Origin: Solirubrobacterales bacterium
GTDB taxonomy: Bacteria; Actinomycetota; Thermoleophilia; Solirubrobacterales; Solirubrobacteraceae
Assembly (NCBI GenBank): GCA_019241635.1
Contig: JAFAWR010000037.1
Span: forward strand, 1 to 64,000
Length of the DNA stretch: 64,000 nt
Direction: 5' to 3'
The notes beneath the pieces are model-generated. The model made no database searches, had not been told where the DNA came from, and saw nothing but the letters and a program-made list of their open reading frames with translations. Shown one piece after another: positions 17,205-24,913 of this stretch. The position numbers and the translations under genes were made by a program. Each line of letters opens with the position of its first letter. Within the stretch, counting starts at the first letter, position 1.

Positions 17205-17227
17205 GCCCCCGGTTATCGACCGGGGGC
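17205..17227 (-). promoter_or_regulatory. Perfect 9-bp hairpin abutting the start codon of the 17203 gene
   Basis: GCCCCCGGT (17205-17213), a 5-nt loop, and ACCGGGGGC (17219-17227). On the minus strand it ends 1 nt before the ATG at 17203 and buries the only G-rich stretch that could act as a ribosome-binding site. It may be a translation control element. Confidence 0.5.
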
Positions 17228-17245
17228 GCCGGACACTTAGCCGGG

Positions 17246-17293
17246 GGGTGTGGCGAAAATGGGCCCCGATGAGGGCCAAAATCCGCCACACCC
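17246..17293. terminator. Two-tier hairpin, likely terminator of the 17303 gene
   Basis: GGGTGTGGCG (17246-17255) pairs perfectly with CGCCACACCC (17284-17293), with an inner stem GGCCC/GGGCC separated by AAAAT-type internal loops. It lies 10 nt downstream of the minus-strand gene ending at 17303 and before the next minus-strand gene, a suitable terminator position. No U-tract is present. Confidence 0.55.
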
Positions 17294-17302
17294 GCCTGCT
17301 GA

Positions 17303-19096
17303 CTACCTACGCTCGGACCCGCAATCGATCGGACGGATCGGGCCCTGGAACTCGGGCGCGCCGAGCCTCGCGGACTGGTCGGTCCCGTACTGGGCGTCGC
17401 CGCCGAGGTCGTTGACGCCCTCGCCGGACGTCACGTTGCCGAACTCGATCACACATCGACGACCCGAGCCGTCCCCGCCTGCCGGCTGGTTCCCGAAGTC
17501 CCGCCGGTTGGAGACGAAGCTCCAGAACGGGTAGAAGTCGCCGGGTCCCTGGGGCGGAATCGAGCAGCCCGAGGGCGTCCCCACCGAGCAGCCCGCCTCG
17601 CTGTAGGCCGCATCGGTCTGGATCTGGTAGGCCGAGTACCCCGAGTACCTCGACGTGGGCAACTGCTGGACGAAGCTGGCCGGGAACGTCCGCGTCGCCG
17701 AGGCGCTGACCGGCCAGTCCGCGTAGTAGGGCTGGCCGTCGAAGTCGAGGTCGCCAACCGAGTTGCTGGCCAGGCACCCGGTGGCCTCGTCGGGCGCGGT
17801 GTTCAGCTCCCCGTGCGTGTCCCCCACGGGATAACACGGCCCGTCCCCGCCCGGCTCGAGGCTCTCGTCGCCGCCGGGCGCACTCTCGTATGGCCCGGAG
17901 CACTGGTTCCAGGCCGTGTCGGTGAAGCCGTTGGAGAACGTGAACGTGAACGGCTGGCTGAGGCTCGTGCACGCCTCCCAGTGGCCGATCTCAAACTGCG
18001 TGCTGATGTTGGTCCGGAGCGCCGCCCATGAGGTGACATTGCCCGGCGCTGCCGTGTTGAACTCAGGCTCGAAGTTGAACGGGGTTCCGTCGCACGTCTG
18101 CGGGTTGGTATCGGCGAACCCGTTCTTGGCCGAGGCCTGCATGGTCCCGAACTGGTGAGTGCTCCAGTCGTATATGTCCACCCGGAGCGCCCGGCCACCA
18201 CCTCCCGGGACCGGCGCGTCGTACATGTGCACGGTAATCGTGTCACCCGGATTCATCAGCAGGGTCTCTCGGTTGGGAGTCGAGGTGTAGTAGTTCGATT
18301 CCTGCGGACTGGCCGGGCCGGTTGGCACGCCGTCGCGCTGGATCCAGGCGAAGTTGATCGGCTCCTGGCAGTTGGGATTACAGACCGCGTAACCGGCCGA
18401 ACACTCCAGGCTGTCGATGTTCAACGCGGCGCACCAATGGGTGTCGTCGCAGCTGATCGCGTCGGCGAACGGCGCCATTCCCGGCGGGTAGAACTGCATC
18501 TCGACGAAGGCATCGCCGGCGCCCGGGAAGCAGTGGGCGGTGACCACATGCGGACCGGCGCAGGTCGGCGCGTTGCGATCGCTCTCCGGCGTGCAGGAGT
18601 TATACGGATACGAATTCGGATCGCAGACGTCCATCGAGAACCACGGGGCGATGGACAGCTCGAACCAGTGCGTCACGTCGTGACCCGGCGAGCTCACCGT
18701 GGGCGCGCCGGCCGGATCGCTCCCGAGGGTCTCCGTCCAGGTGACGTCGTTTCCGGACCCGGGACGATTCGAGTAGAACCCCATGTCGGGCTCGTCGTGG
18801 CCGATGTAATGGCCGTTGTCGATAAAGCGGCCGTTCCACGTATTGCGGTTGTGGGCGCCCTTCACGCCCTCGACATCCGTACACGTCGCCCAGCGGCGAG
18901 CCGGCTTCTGAATCCGGCTGTAGCCGTTGCAGTCGAGCCCACCGTACTTTCGCGGCTTGAGCACGCGTACTGCCTTGGCCCGGTGCGTACCTCGCGCGGT
19001 GGTCTTGGCGGCGGCGACGCCGGCGAAAGCCAGCGTGAGCAGAGCCGCGAGCGCGAAGGCTACGAGCGCAGTCCGGGTCCTTGACCCTTCCGTCAT
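17303..19096 (-). CDS. Large secreted Cys-rich protein, function unknown
   Basis: 597 residues from ATG 19096, with a strong GAGGAGGAGG ribosome-binding site. A clear signal peptide (ALVAFALAALLTLAFAGVAAAK) predicts export. The mature protein is rich in Cys (over 20), aromatic residues and Asn/Gly, with long beta-type segments and motifs such as MNPGDTITVHMYDAP and LRVDIYDWSTHQFGTMQAS. The Cys content suggests a disulfide-stabilised extracellular protein, perhaps adhesive or carbohydrate-interacting. I recognise no catalytic motif. It is monocistronic between a downstream hairpin and a divergent DyP peroxidase. Confidence 0.75.
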   Translation of the reverse strand: MTEGSRTRTALVAFALAALLTLAFAGVAAAKTTARGTHRAKAVRVLKPRKYGGLDCNGYSRIQKPARRWATCTDVEGVKGAHNRNTWNGRFIDNGHYIGHDEPDMGFYSNRPGSGNDVTWTETLGSDPAGAPTVSSPGHDVTHWFELSIAPWFSMDVCDPNSYPYNSCTPESDRNAPTCAGPHVVTAHCFPGAGDAFVEMQFYPPGMAPFADAISCDDTHWCAALNIDSLECSAGYAVCNPNCQEPINFAWIQRDGVPTGPASPQESNYYTSTPNRETLLMNPGDTITVHMYDAPVPGGGGRALRVDIYDWSTHQFGTMQASAKNGFADTNPQTCDGTPFNFEPEFNTAAPGNVTSWAALRTNISTQFEIGHWEACTSLSQPFTFTFSNGFTDTAWNQCSGPYESAPGGDESLEPGGDGPCYPVGDTHGELNTAPDEATGCLASNSVGDLDFDGQPYYADWPVSASATRTFPASFVQQLPTSRYSGYSAYQIQTDAAYSEAGCSVGTPSGCSIPPQGPGDFYPFWSFVSNRRDFGNQPAGGDGSGRRCVIEFGNVTSGEGVNDLGGDAQYGTDQSARLGAPEFQGPIRPIDCGSERR

Positions 19097-19190
19097 AGCA
19101 GCCTCCTCCTCAGGAGATTTTTCCCACTAGCGGGCCAGGTTCGGCCCACTCGGCGGGAACCTATACGAGGAGCGGGGACGTGTCCAGCGA

Positions 19191-19196
19191 TACGAT
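19191..19196 (+). promoter_or_regulatory. Putative leaderless -10 box (TACGAT) of the DyP gene
   Basis: TACGAT ends 8 nt before the ATG at 19205; no Shine-Dalgarno is seen in between. Confidence 0.5.
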
Positions 19197-19204
19197 CGAC
19201 GGCG

Positions 19205-20440
19205 ATGGAGAGGGCGACGCGGAGGCAGTTCATGGCGGCGGCGGGGGCCGCCGGGCTGGGCACGCGGCTCGGCGTGGGCACGCCCGCCGCGGGTGCCGCC
19301 GAGGCTCCGCACGCGAGTGGCGCCGGCCACGCTGGCGGCCGGAGCGTGCCCTTCTACGGAGCCCACCAGGGCGGCATCGCCACACCGACTCAGGAGCACG
19401 TCCATTTCCTGGCCCTCGACGTGGTCAGCGACTCACCGGCCGATCTGCGCTCGCTGCTATCCGCATTGTCGGGCGCGGCCGCGCGGCTGACCGCTGGCAA
19501 GCCGGTCGGCCCGCTGAGCACCGGAGTGATCCCGCCCGTCGACACCGCCGAGGCGGTCGGCCTCGGACCGTCCCGCCTGACCATCACCTTCGGCCTCGGG
19601 CCGGCGCTCTTTGCGCCAGGGCGGTTCGGGCTCGAGGGCCGGCGCCCGGCGCCGCTGGTCGAGCTGCCGTCGTTCGCCAACGACTCGCTCGAGCCGGGCA
19701 TCTGCCACGGGGACATCGCCGTGCAGGCGTGCGCCGAGGATCCACAGGTGGTCTTCCACGCCGTCCACGACCTGATCCGGCTGGCCGCCCCGACCGCGCT
19801 GCCGCGGTGGGCGCTGGCCGGGTTCGGCCGCACCCTCAACACGGCCGGCGTGGCCACGCCGCGCAACCTGTTCGGCTTCAAGGAGGGGACGGCCAACATC
19901 GTGAGCCAGGACCAGCCGGCGCTCGAGCGCTTCGTGTGGGCCGGGGCGCCCGAATCGCCGGCGTGGATGAGCGGAGGCTCCTACATGGTCGTCCGCCGGA
20001 TCCAGATGCTGCTCAACCAGTGGGACTCGATCTCCTCCGACCAGCAGGAGAAGACGTTCGGCCGGCACAAGCTTTCCGGCGCACCGCTGGGCGAGCGCCA
20101 CGAGCACGACCCGATCGACCTGGGCACGGTGTCGCACGGCCATCTGGCGATCTCCCCCCTGGCCCACATCCGGCTGGCCAGCCCCGCGTACAACAACGGC
20201 CAGCGACTGCTCCGGCGCGGCTACTCCTACACCGACGGCCTGGCCAACGGCGCCGCGGCCGCCGGCCAGCTGTTCATCTGCTTCCAGCGCGATCCGCGCG
20301 CGCAGTTCATCCCCATGCAGACACGGCTGGCCCTGAACGACCTGCTCAACGAGCACACCAAGCACATCGGCTCGGCGATCTTCGCGTGTCCGCCGGGGGC
20401 GGCGCCGGGTGGCTTCGTCGGCGAGGGTCTGTTCGCCTAG
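19205..20440 (+). CDS. Tat-exported DyP-type haem peroxidase
   Basis: 411 residues. A twin-arginine signal ATRRQFMAAAGAAGLG at the N-terminus predicts folded export. The DyP signature is present as GFKEGTANI, but the catalytic Asp of the usual GFxDG is Glu here. The proximal-His region HIRLASP and the distal Arg region RRGYSYTDG follow. The overall arrangement resembles EfeB-like class members, but no efeU or efeO lies nearby. Its stop codon overlaps the convergent MaoC gene stop by 4 nt. Substrate unknown; dye or phenolic oxidation is the generic family activity. Confidence 0.88.
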   Translation: MERATRRQFMAAAGAAGLGTRLGVGTPAAGAAEAPHASGAGHAGGRSVPFYGAHQGGIATPTQEHVHFLALDVVSDSPADLRSLLSALSGAAARLTAGKPVGPLSTGVIPPVDTAEAVGLGPSRLTITFGLGPALFAPGRFGLEGRRPAPLVELPSFANDSLEPGICHGDIAVQACAEDPQVVFHAVHDLIRLAAPTALPRWALAGFGRTLNTAGVATPRNLFGFKEGTANIVSQDQPALERFVWAGAPESPAWMSGGSYMVVRRIQMLLNQWDSISSDQQEKTFGRHKLSGAPLGERHEHDPIDLGTVSHGHLAISPLAHIRLASPAYNNGQRLLRRGYSYTDGLANGAAAAGQLFICFQRDPRAQFIPMQTRLALNDLLNEHTKHIGSAIFACPPGAAPGGFVGEGLFA

Positions 20441-21333
20441 CCGCTGAACGCCCGCCCATCCAGGTGGGAGCTGCCCTTCCGCGGGTCACGCACCCCGAAC
20501 TGGATGTCGAACGCCGCAGCCGGCACGGCGGCCTCGCAGAACTCGACCTTCCCGGGCAGAAAGATCGGCTTCTTGAACGCCACCTCGACGGTGAACGCCT
20601 CGGGCAGGCGGGCCTGAAGCGCGCCCAGGCAACGCGCCTTGGTCCACATGCCGTGGGCGATGGCGGATTTGAAGCCGAACAGCCGAGCGGTGAGGGGGTG
20701 GACGTGGATCGGGTTGAGGTCACCCGACACCGAGCCGTAGCGGCGCCCCAGATCCCCACCGAGGCTCCAGGTGGCGGTGGCCGGCAGGTCCTCGGCCTTG
20801 GGCAGCTCGGCGCCCGGAGGCTTGCCGCCGTTCTCGGATGAGCCGCCGCGCTTCAGATTCGTCGAGACCTCCTCCCAGACCAGCTCGTCGCCGACCCGGA
20901 CCTCGGAGATCAACGAGAACTGCTTGCCGCGCGGGTGCGGCTCCACCGGGGTCGCGCGCACGACGATGTCCAGACGCTCGGAGCTCCGGATCGACCGGTG
21001 CTGGGCGATGCGGTTGGCGATGTGCACGAGCCCGATGGCTCCGAACGGGAAGCTCGGGTCGGTCATCAGCGCGAGCTGGAGCGGGAAGGCGAGGATGTGG
21101 GGATAGGTGACCGGGATCTCGTCGCGGAGGTCGAATCCGCACACTCGGTTGTACGCGCTGAGGCGATCGGGGTCGATCGCGACGTCGCTCAGGTGAAGCG
21201 CGAGATCCGGGACGTCCCGGCCACCACCGCCCCCGACGAACGGGAGCTTCGAGGCGCCCGGGACCATCGCCGCGCCCGCGCGGGCGAACAGCGGGAGCAT
21301 GGACGGTGCGCTGGAGAGTTCGCGGGTCGCCAT
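20437..21333 (-). CDS. MaoC-like (3R)-hydroxyacyl thioester dehydratase, HtdX-type
   Basis: 298 residues starting at ATG 21333 in a TGATG overlap with the upstream reductase gene. Double hot-dog architecture: a degenerate N-terminal repeat and a C-terminal catalytic repeat with YGSVSGDLNPIH and IAHGMW, containing the hydratase Asp and His. In Mycobacterium tuberculosis the neighbours fabG4 (Rv0242c) and htdX (Rv0241c) are also adjacent. It would catalyse dehydration/hydration of 3-hydroxyacyl-CoA or -ACP, working with FabG4 and thiolase on long acyl chains. Confidence 0.88.
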   Translation of the reverse strand: MATRELSSAPSMLPLFARAGAAMVPGASKLPFVGGGGGRDVPDLALHLSDVAIDPDRLSAYNRVCGFDLRDEIPVTYPHILAFPLQLALMTDPSFPFGAIGLVHIANRIAQHRSIRSSERLDIVVRATPVEPHPRGKQFSLISEVRVGDELVWEEVSTNLKRGGSSENGGKPPGAELPKAEDLPATATWSLGGDLGRRYGSVSGDLNPIHVHPLTARLFGFKSAIAHGMWTKARCLGALQARLPEAFTVEVAFKKPIFLPGKVEFCEAAVPAAAFDIQFGVRDPRKGSSHLDGRAFSG

Positions 21334-22742
21334 CACGCGCCCACCAGGCTCTGCCCGCACACGCGCACGACGGTCCCGTTCAGACCGCCCGAGGCCGGAC
21401 TGGCATACCAGGCGATCGCCTCGGCCACGTCGACCGGGAGCCCGCCCTGCGCCAGGCTGTTCATCCGCCTCCCGGCCTCCCGAGTGGCGATCGGCATGGC
21501 CGCGGTCATCTGGGTCTCGATGAACCCCGGCGCCACCGCGTTGATGGTCGCCCGCGACTTGCCGATCTCGGGCGCCATCGAGTGGACCATCCCGATCACG
21601 CCGGCCTTCGACGCGGCGTAGTTGGTCTGGCCGGCGTTGCCGGCGACACCGCTCATCGAGGACACGCAGACGATCCGGCCGTTCTCGCGCAGCGCCTGCC
21701 GGGCCAGCAGCTCCTCGTTGATCCGCTCCTGGGCGCTCAGGTTGATCGCGATGACCATGTCCCACTGCTCATCGCTCATCCGCCCGAGCGTCTTGTCGCG
21801 CGTCACGCCGGCGTTGTGCACGACCACGTCGACCCCGCCGTGGTGCTCGAGCAGGTGCTCGGCGATCCGCTGGGGAGCGTCGTCGTCGGTGATGTCGAGG
21901 ACCAGCGTGGAGCCGCCGAGTTCGCCGATCGTCGCCTCGAGCTCCGACTGGAGCGCGGGGACGTCGAGTCCGATCACATGGGCGCCGTCGCGGGCCAGGA
22001 CCTGAGCGATCGCGCGCCCGATCCCCCGCGAGGCGCCGGTGACCAGCGCGGAGCGGCCGGCCTGCGGGTGCTCCCAGTCGATGCCATCGGCGCTCAGCGC
22101 GCTGGCCCCGATGCGAACCACCTGACCGCTCACGTAGGCCGACTTCGGCGAGAGGTAGAAACGCAGCGTGGACTCGAGCTGGTCCTCGGCCTGCTGGCCG
22201 ACGTAGACGAGCTGGGCGGTGGCGCCCTTGCGGACCTCCTTGCCGATCGAGCGCACGAAGCCCTCGAGCGCTCGCTGGGCGGTGGCCTGGCGCGGGCCCG
22301 AGGCGTCGTCGGGCGGGGTGCCCAGCACGATCACCCGCCCCGAGGCCTTGACCCGGCGGATCGTCGGGTGGAAGAACGCGTAGGCGTGGTGGAGCTCGGT
22401 CGAGTCGGCGATCCCGCTGGCGTCGAACACGAGCGCCTTGAACCGCTGCTCCTCGTCGGCGGTCTCGGCGCTCCACACCTGGGCGTCCAGGCCGGCGTCG
22501 GCCGCGGCGCTCCGCGCGTCGTCCTCGAGCGCGGTGTGCACCTCGGCCTCGACCGCCGCGAGTACCTGGGCGGCCGCGCCGGCCAGGCGCCCTCCGGGCG
22601 CGGCGCCGAGCAGCACGGGGCCGTCGATGACCGGCTGCCCGCGCTCGTAGCGCTCGAGCTTGACCGGCGCCGGCAGGCCGATCTGCTTGGAGACGATCTT
22701 CCCGATCGGGGTGTTGACCAGTTGCTGGTAGCGGTCGCTCAT
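21333..22742 (-). CDS. fabG4: High-molecular-weight 3-oxoacyl-ACP/CoA reductase, FabG4-type
   Basis: 469 residues, nearly twice a normal FabG. Residues 1 to about 225 form a flavodoxin-like N-terminal domain typical of FabG4. The C-terminal half is the SDR domain: TGASRGIG cofactor motif, HNAG, catalytic Ser in CVSSMSG and YAASK active site. It starts at ATG 22742 in an ATGA overlap with the thiolase stop. Mycobacterial FabG4 reduces long-chain 3-oxoacyl-CoA with NADH; the same role is inferred from architecture and gene order. Confidence 0.92.
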   Translation of the reverse strand: MSDRYQQLVNTPIGKIVSKQIGLPAPVKLERYERGQPVIDGPVLLGAAPGGRLAGAAAQVLAAVEAEVHTALEDDARSAAADAGLDAQVWSAETADEEQRFKALVFDASGIADSTELHHAYAFFHPTIRRVKASGRVIVLGTPPDDASGPRQATAQRALEGFVRSIGKEVRKGATAQLVYVGQQAEDQLESTLRFYLSPKSAYVSGQVVRIGASALSADGIDWEHPQAGRSALVTGASRGIGRAIAQVLARDGAHVIGLDVPALQSELEATIGELGGSTLVLDITDDDAPQRIAEHLLEHHGGVDVVVHNAGVTRDKTLGRMSDEQWDMVIAINLSAQERINEELLARQALRENGRIVCVSSMSGVAGNAGQTNYAASKAGVIGMVHSMAPEIGKSRATINAVAPGFIETQMTAAMPIATREAGRRMNSLAQGGLPVDVAEAIAWYASPASGGLNGTVVRVCGQSLVGA

Positions 22743-24022
22743 GCTGCCTCCATGATCGCGGTGACGCCGAGGCCGCCGGCGGCGCAGATCGAGATCAGTC
22801 CGCGGCTTCCGGAGCGTTTTTCTTTGAGCATCTTGGCCAGTCCGGCGACGATCCGGCCGCCGGTGGCGCCGAACGGATGGCCCGCCGCCAGCGAGCCCCC
22901 ATGGGTGTTCAGCTTGTCGCGATCGATGCTTCCCAGGGGTGCCTCGAGGCCAAGCTTCTCCTTGCAGTAGACCGGGTCCTCCCAGGCCTTGAGCGTGCAC
23001 AGGACCTGGGAGGCGAATGCCTCGTGGATCTCGTAGAAGTCGAAGTCGCTCAGCGTCAGTCCGTTTCGTTCGAGCAGCTTCGGCACGGCGTAGGTGGGCG
23101 CCATCAGCAGCCCCTCGCGCGCGTGTACGTGATCGACCGCGGCGGTCTGAGCGTCGGTGATGTAGGCCTGGACCGGCAGGTTGTGCGCCGTGGCCCAATC
23201 CTCGCCGGCCAGCAGCACGGCCGAGGCGCCGTCGGACAGCGGGGTCGAGTTGCCGGCGGTCATCGTGCCGTTCTCGCCTCCGAACACCGGCCTGAGCTTG
23301 GCCAACTTCTCGACGCTCGAGTCGGGGCGCAGGTTCTGGTCGCGCTCGAGGCCTAGGAACGGCGTGACCAGGTCGTCGAGGAACCCGGTGTCGTAGGCGG
23401 CGGCCAGGTTGCGATGGCTGGCCACGGTTAGCTCGTCCTGCTCCTCGCGGGTCACGCCCCACTCCTTGGCCATGATCGCGGCGTGCTCGCCCATCGACAG
23501 CCCGGTTCGCGGCTCGGAGTTGCGCGGGATCTGCGGAACGATCTGTTGGGGTCGGAGCCCGGCCAGCGCCTTCAGCCGGGCGGCGGGCGACTTGGCCCGG
23601 TTGATCTCGAGCAGAACCTGCCGAAGATCCTCGTTGACCGCGATCGGCGCGTCCGAGGTGGTGTCGAACCCGCCGGCGATGCCCGAGTCGATCTGCCCGA
23701 GGGCGATCTTGTTGGCCACCAGGATCGCCGCCTCGAGGCCGGTGCCGCAGGCCTGCTGCACGTCGTAGGCGGGCGTGTGGGGATCCAGACGGGTGCCGAG
23801 CACGCACTCCCGGGTCAGGTTGAAGTCGCGGCTGTGCTTGAGCACCCCGCCCGCGGAGACCTCGCCGAGGATCTCGCCCTGCAACGAGAACTTGCCGATC
23901 AGCGCCTCGAGCGTCGCGGTCATCATGTCCTGGTTCGAGGCCCGGGCGTAGGGTCCGTTCTGGCGGGCGAATGGGATTCGGATGCCGCCGAGCACTGCCA
24001 CCCGGCGGACGCTTGTGTTCAT
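22739..24022 (-). CDS. Acetyl-CoA acyltransferase (thiolase), FadA2/FadI-like
   Basis: 427 residues, start ATG 24022 with GGGGAGT about 9 nt upstream. Catalytic set: nucleophilic Cys in QQACGTGLEA (about residue 91), His in EIHEAF, His in GHPFGATGGR and the second Cys in CAAGGLG. First gene of a three-gene operon (thiolase, FabG4, MaoC) coupled by 4-nt overlaps. The palindrome at 24050 lies immediately upstream, so a dimeric regulator, probably TetR-type, is expected to control the operon. The direction (degradation or chain elongation) cannot be decided from sequence. Confidence 0.92.
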   Translation of the reverse strand: MNTSVRRVAVLGGIRIPFARQNGPYARASNQDMMTATLEALIGKFSLQGEILGEVSAGGVLKHSRDFNLTRECVLGTRLDPHTPAYDVQQACGTGLEAAILVANKIALGQIDSGIAGGFDTTSDAPIAVNEDLRQVLLEINRAKSPAARLKALAGLRPQQIVPQIPRNSEPRTGLSMGEHAAIMAKEWGVTREEQDELTVASHRNLAAAYDTGFLDDLVTPFLGLERDQNLRPDSSVEKLAKLRPVFGGENGTMTAGNSTPLSDGASAVLLAGEDWATAHNLPVQAYITDAQTAAVDHVHAREGLLMAPTYAVPKLLERNGLTLSDFDFYEIHEAFASQVLCTLKAWEDPVYCKEKLGLEAPLGSIDRDKLNTHGGSLAAGHPFGATGGRIVAGLAKMLKEKRSGSRGLISICAAGGLGVTAIMEAA

Positions 24023-24049
24023 GTGTTGGTTACTCCCCTGGATTTCGAT

Positions 24050-24067
24050 AGCTACACATGTGTAGCT
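24050..24067. promoter_or_regulatory. 18-bp perfect palindrome upstream of the thiolase operon
   Basis: AGCTACACATGTGTAGCT is a perfect palindrome, 27 nt before the thiolase ATG. It is AT-richer than its surroundings and has the form of a TetR-family operator. No TetR gene is in the window, so the regulator must be encoded elsewhere. Confidence 0.7.
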
Positions 24068-24082
24068 TAGTTGCGCGGCGGT

Positions 24083-24898
24083 TTAGTCGCGCTGGTCCGA
24101 GCCGGTCGCCGGCGTCAGGGTGTCCCCCGAGATGGCGCGGCGGACCAGGCCCGGCGCGAGGATCCGCGCGGCGGCGGCGAGCCAGTAGCCCCGGGGGGCG
24201 TAGCGCTCGACCTTGCCGGTCAACCCGCAATCGACAATCGCCTCGGCCACGACTTCGGGCCGGGAGACGATCCGGCGCAACAGCGGGTTGGCCACCAGCT
24301 CGGCCTGCGGGAAGCCCTCGGTGGAGATGAACCCGGGCAGCACCAATCCCACATGCACGCCGTGCGGGCGCTCCTCGGCGGCGAGCGAATCGCTCCATCC
24401 GGCGAGGGCGAACTTGGCCGCCGAGTAACCACCGGCGCTGCCCCGGGCGACCCGGCCGGAGGTGCTCGATACGTTGACGATCGAGACCGGATGGCGGCGC
24501 TGAGCCGCGGTCGCGCGGAGCATCGGCAGGAGCGTCTCGGTGAGCCTGAGCGGGGCCTCGAAGTTGATCTTCATGTGGCGCTCGACGTTGTCCCACCCGC
24601 TGTCGGCAAACGTCCCCGCCCACCGGGCGCCGGCGTTGTTGACTAGCAGGTGGAGCTCGCCCCCGTGCGCCCGTCCGACCGCCTCGAGCACGGCCTGCGG
24701 GGCGTCCGGATCGGTCAGGTCGACGGCGACCACGGTGGCGCCGCCGAGCTGGTCGGCCAGAAGCTCCAGGCGATCTCGCCGGCGAGCGACCAGCACCAGG
24801 CGGGCGCCGGGTTCCCGCGACAGGCGGCGCGCGGTGGCCTCGCCGATGCCGCTCGAGGCGCCGGTGACCACCGCGACGAAGGGATGCGAGTCTGCCAA
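24083..24898 (-). CDS. Short-chain dehydrogenase/reductase (classical)
   Basis: 271 residues. Start TTG 24898 (MADSHPF), with a TAGCCT box 9 nt before it. Classical SDR features: TGASSGIG cofactor loop (residues about 12-19), NNAG, active-site Ser in NVSSTSG, and YSAAK. Resembles the broad DltE-like group of oxidoreductases. Stops 61 nt before the thiolase start and may be read through into that operon. Substrate unknown. Confidence 0.88.
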   Translation of the reverse strand: MADSHPFVAVVTGASSGIGEATARRLSREPGARLVLVARRRDRLELLADQLGGATVVAVDLTDPDAPQAVLEAVGRAHGGELHLLVNNAGARWAGTFADSGWDNVERHMKINFEAPLRLTETLLPMLRATAAQRRHPVSIVNVSSTSGRVARGSAGGYSAAKFALAGWSDSLAAEERPHGVHVGLVLPGFISTEGFPQAELVANPLLRRIVSRPEVVAEAIVDCGLTGKVERYAPRGYWLAAAARILAPGLVRRAISGDTLTPATGSDQRD

Positions 24899-24907
24899 GG
24901 CGTCCTG

Positions 24908-24913
24908 AGGCTA
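24908..24913 (-). promoter_or_regulatory. Putative leaderless -10 box (TAGCCT) of the SDR gene
   Basis: Minus-strand TAGCCT ends 9 nt before the TTG start at 24898. Its first three bases are also the TAG stop codon of the upstream MFS gene. Confidence 0.4.
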
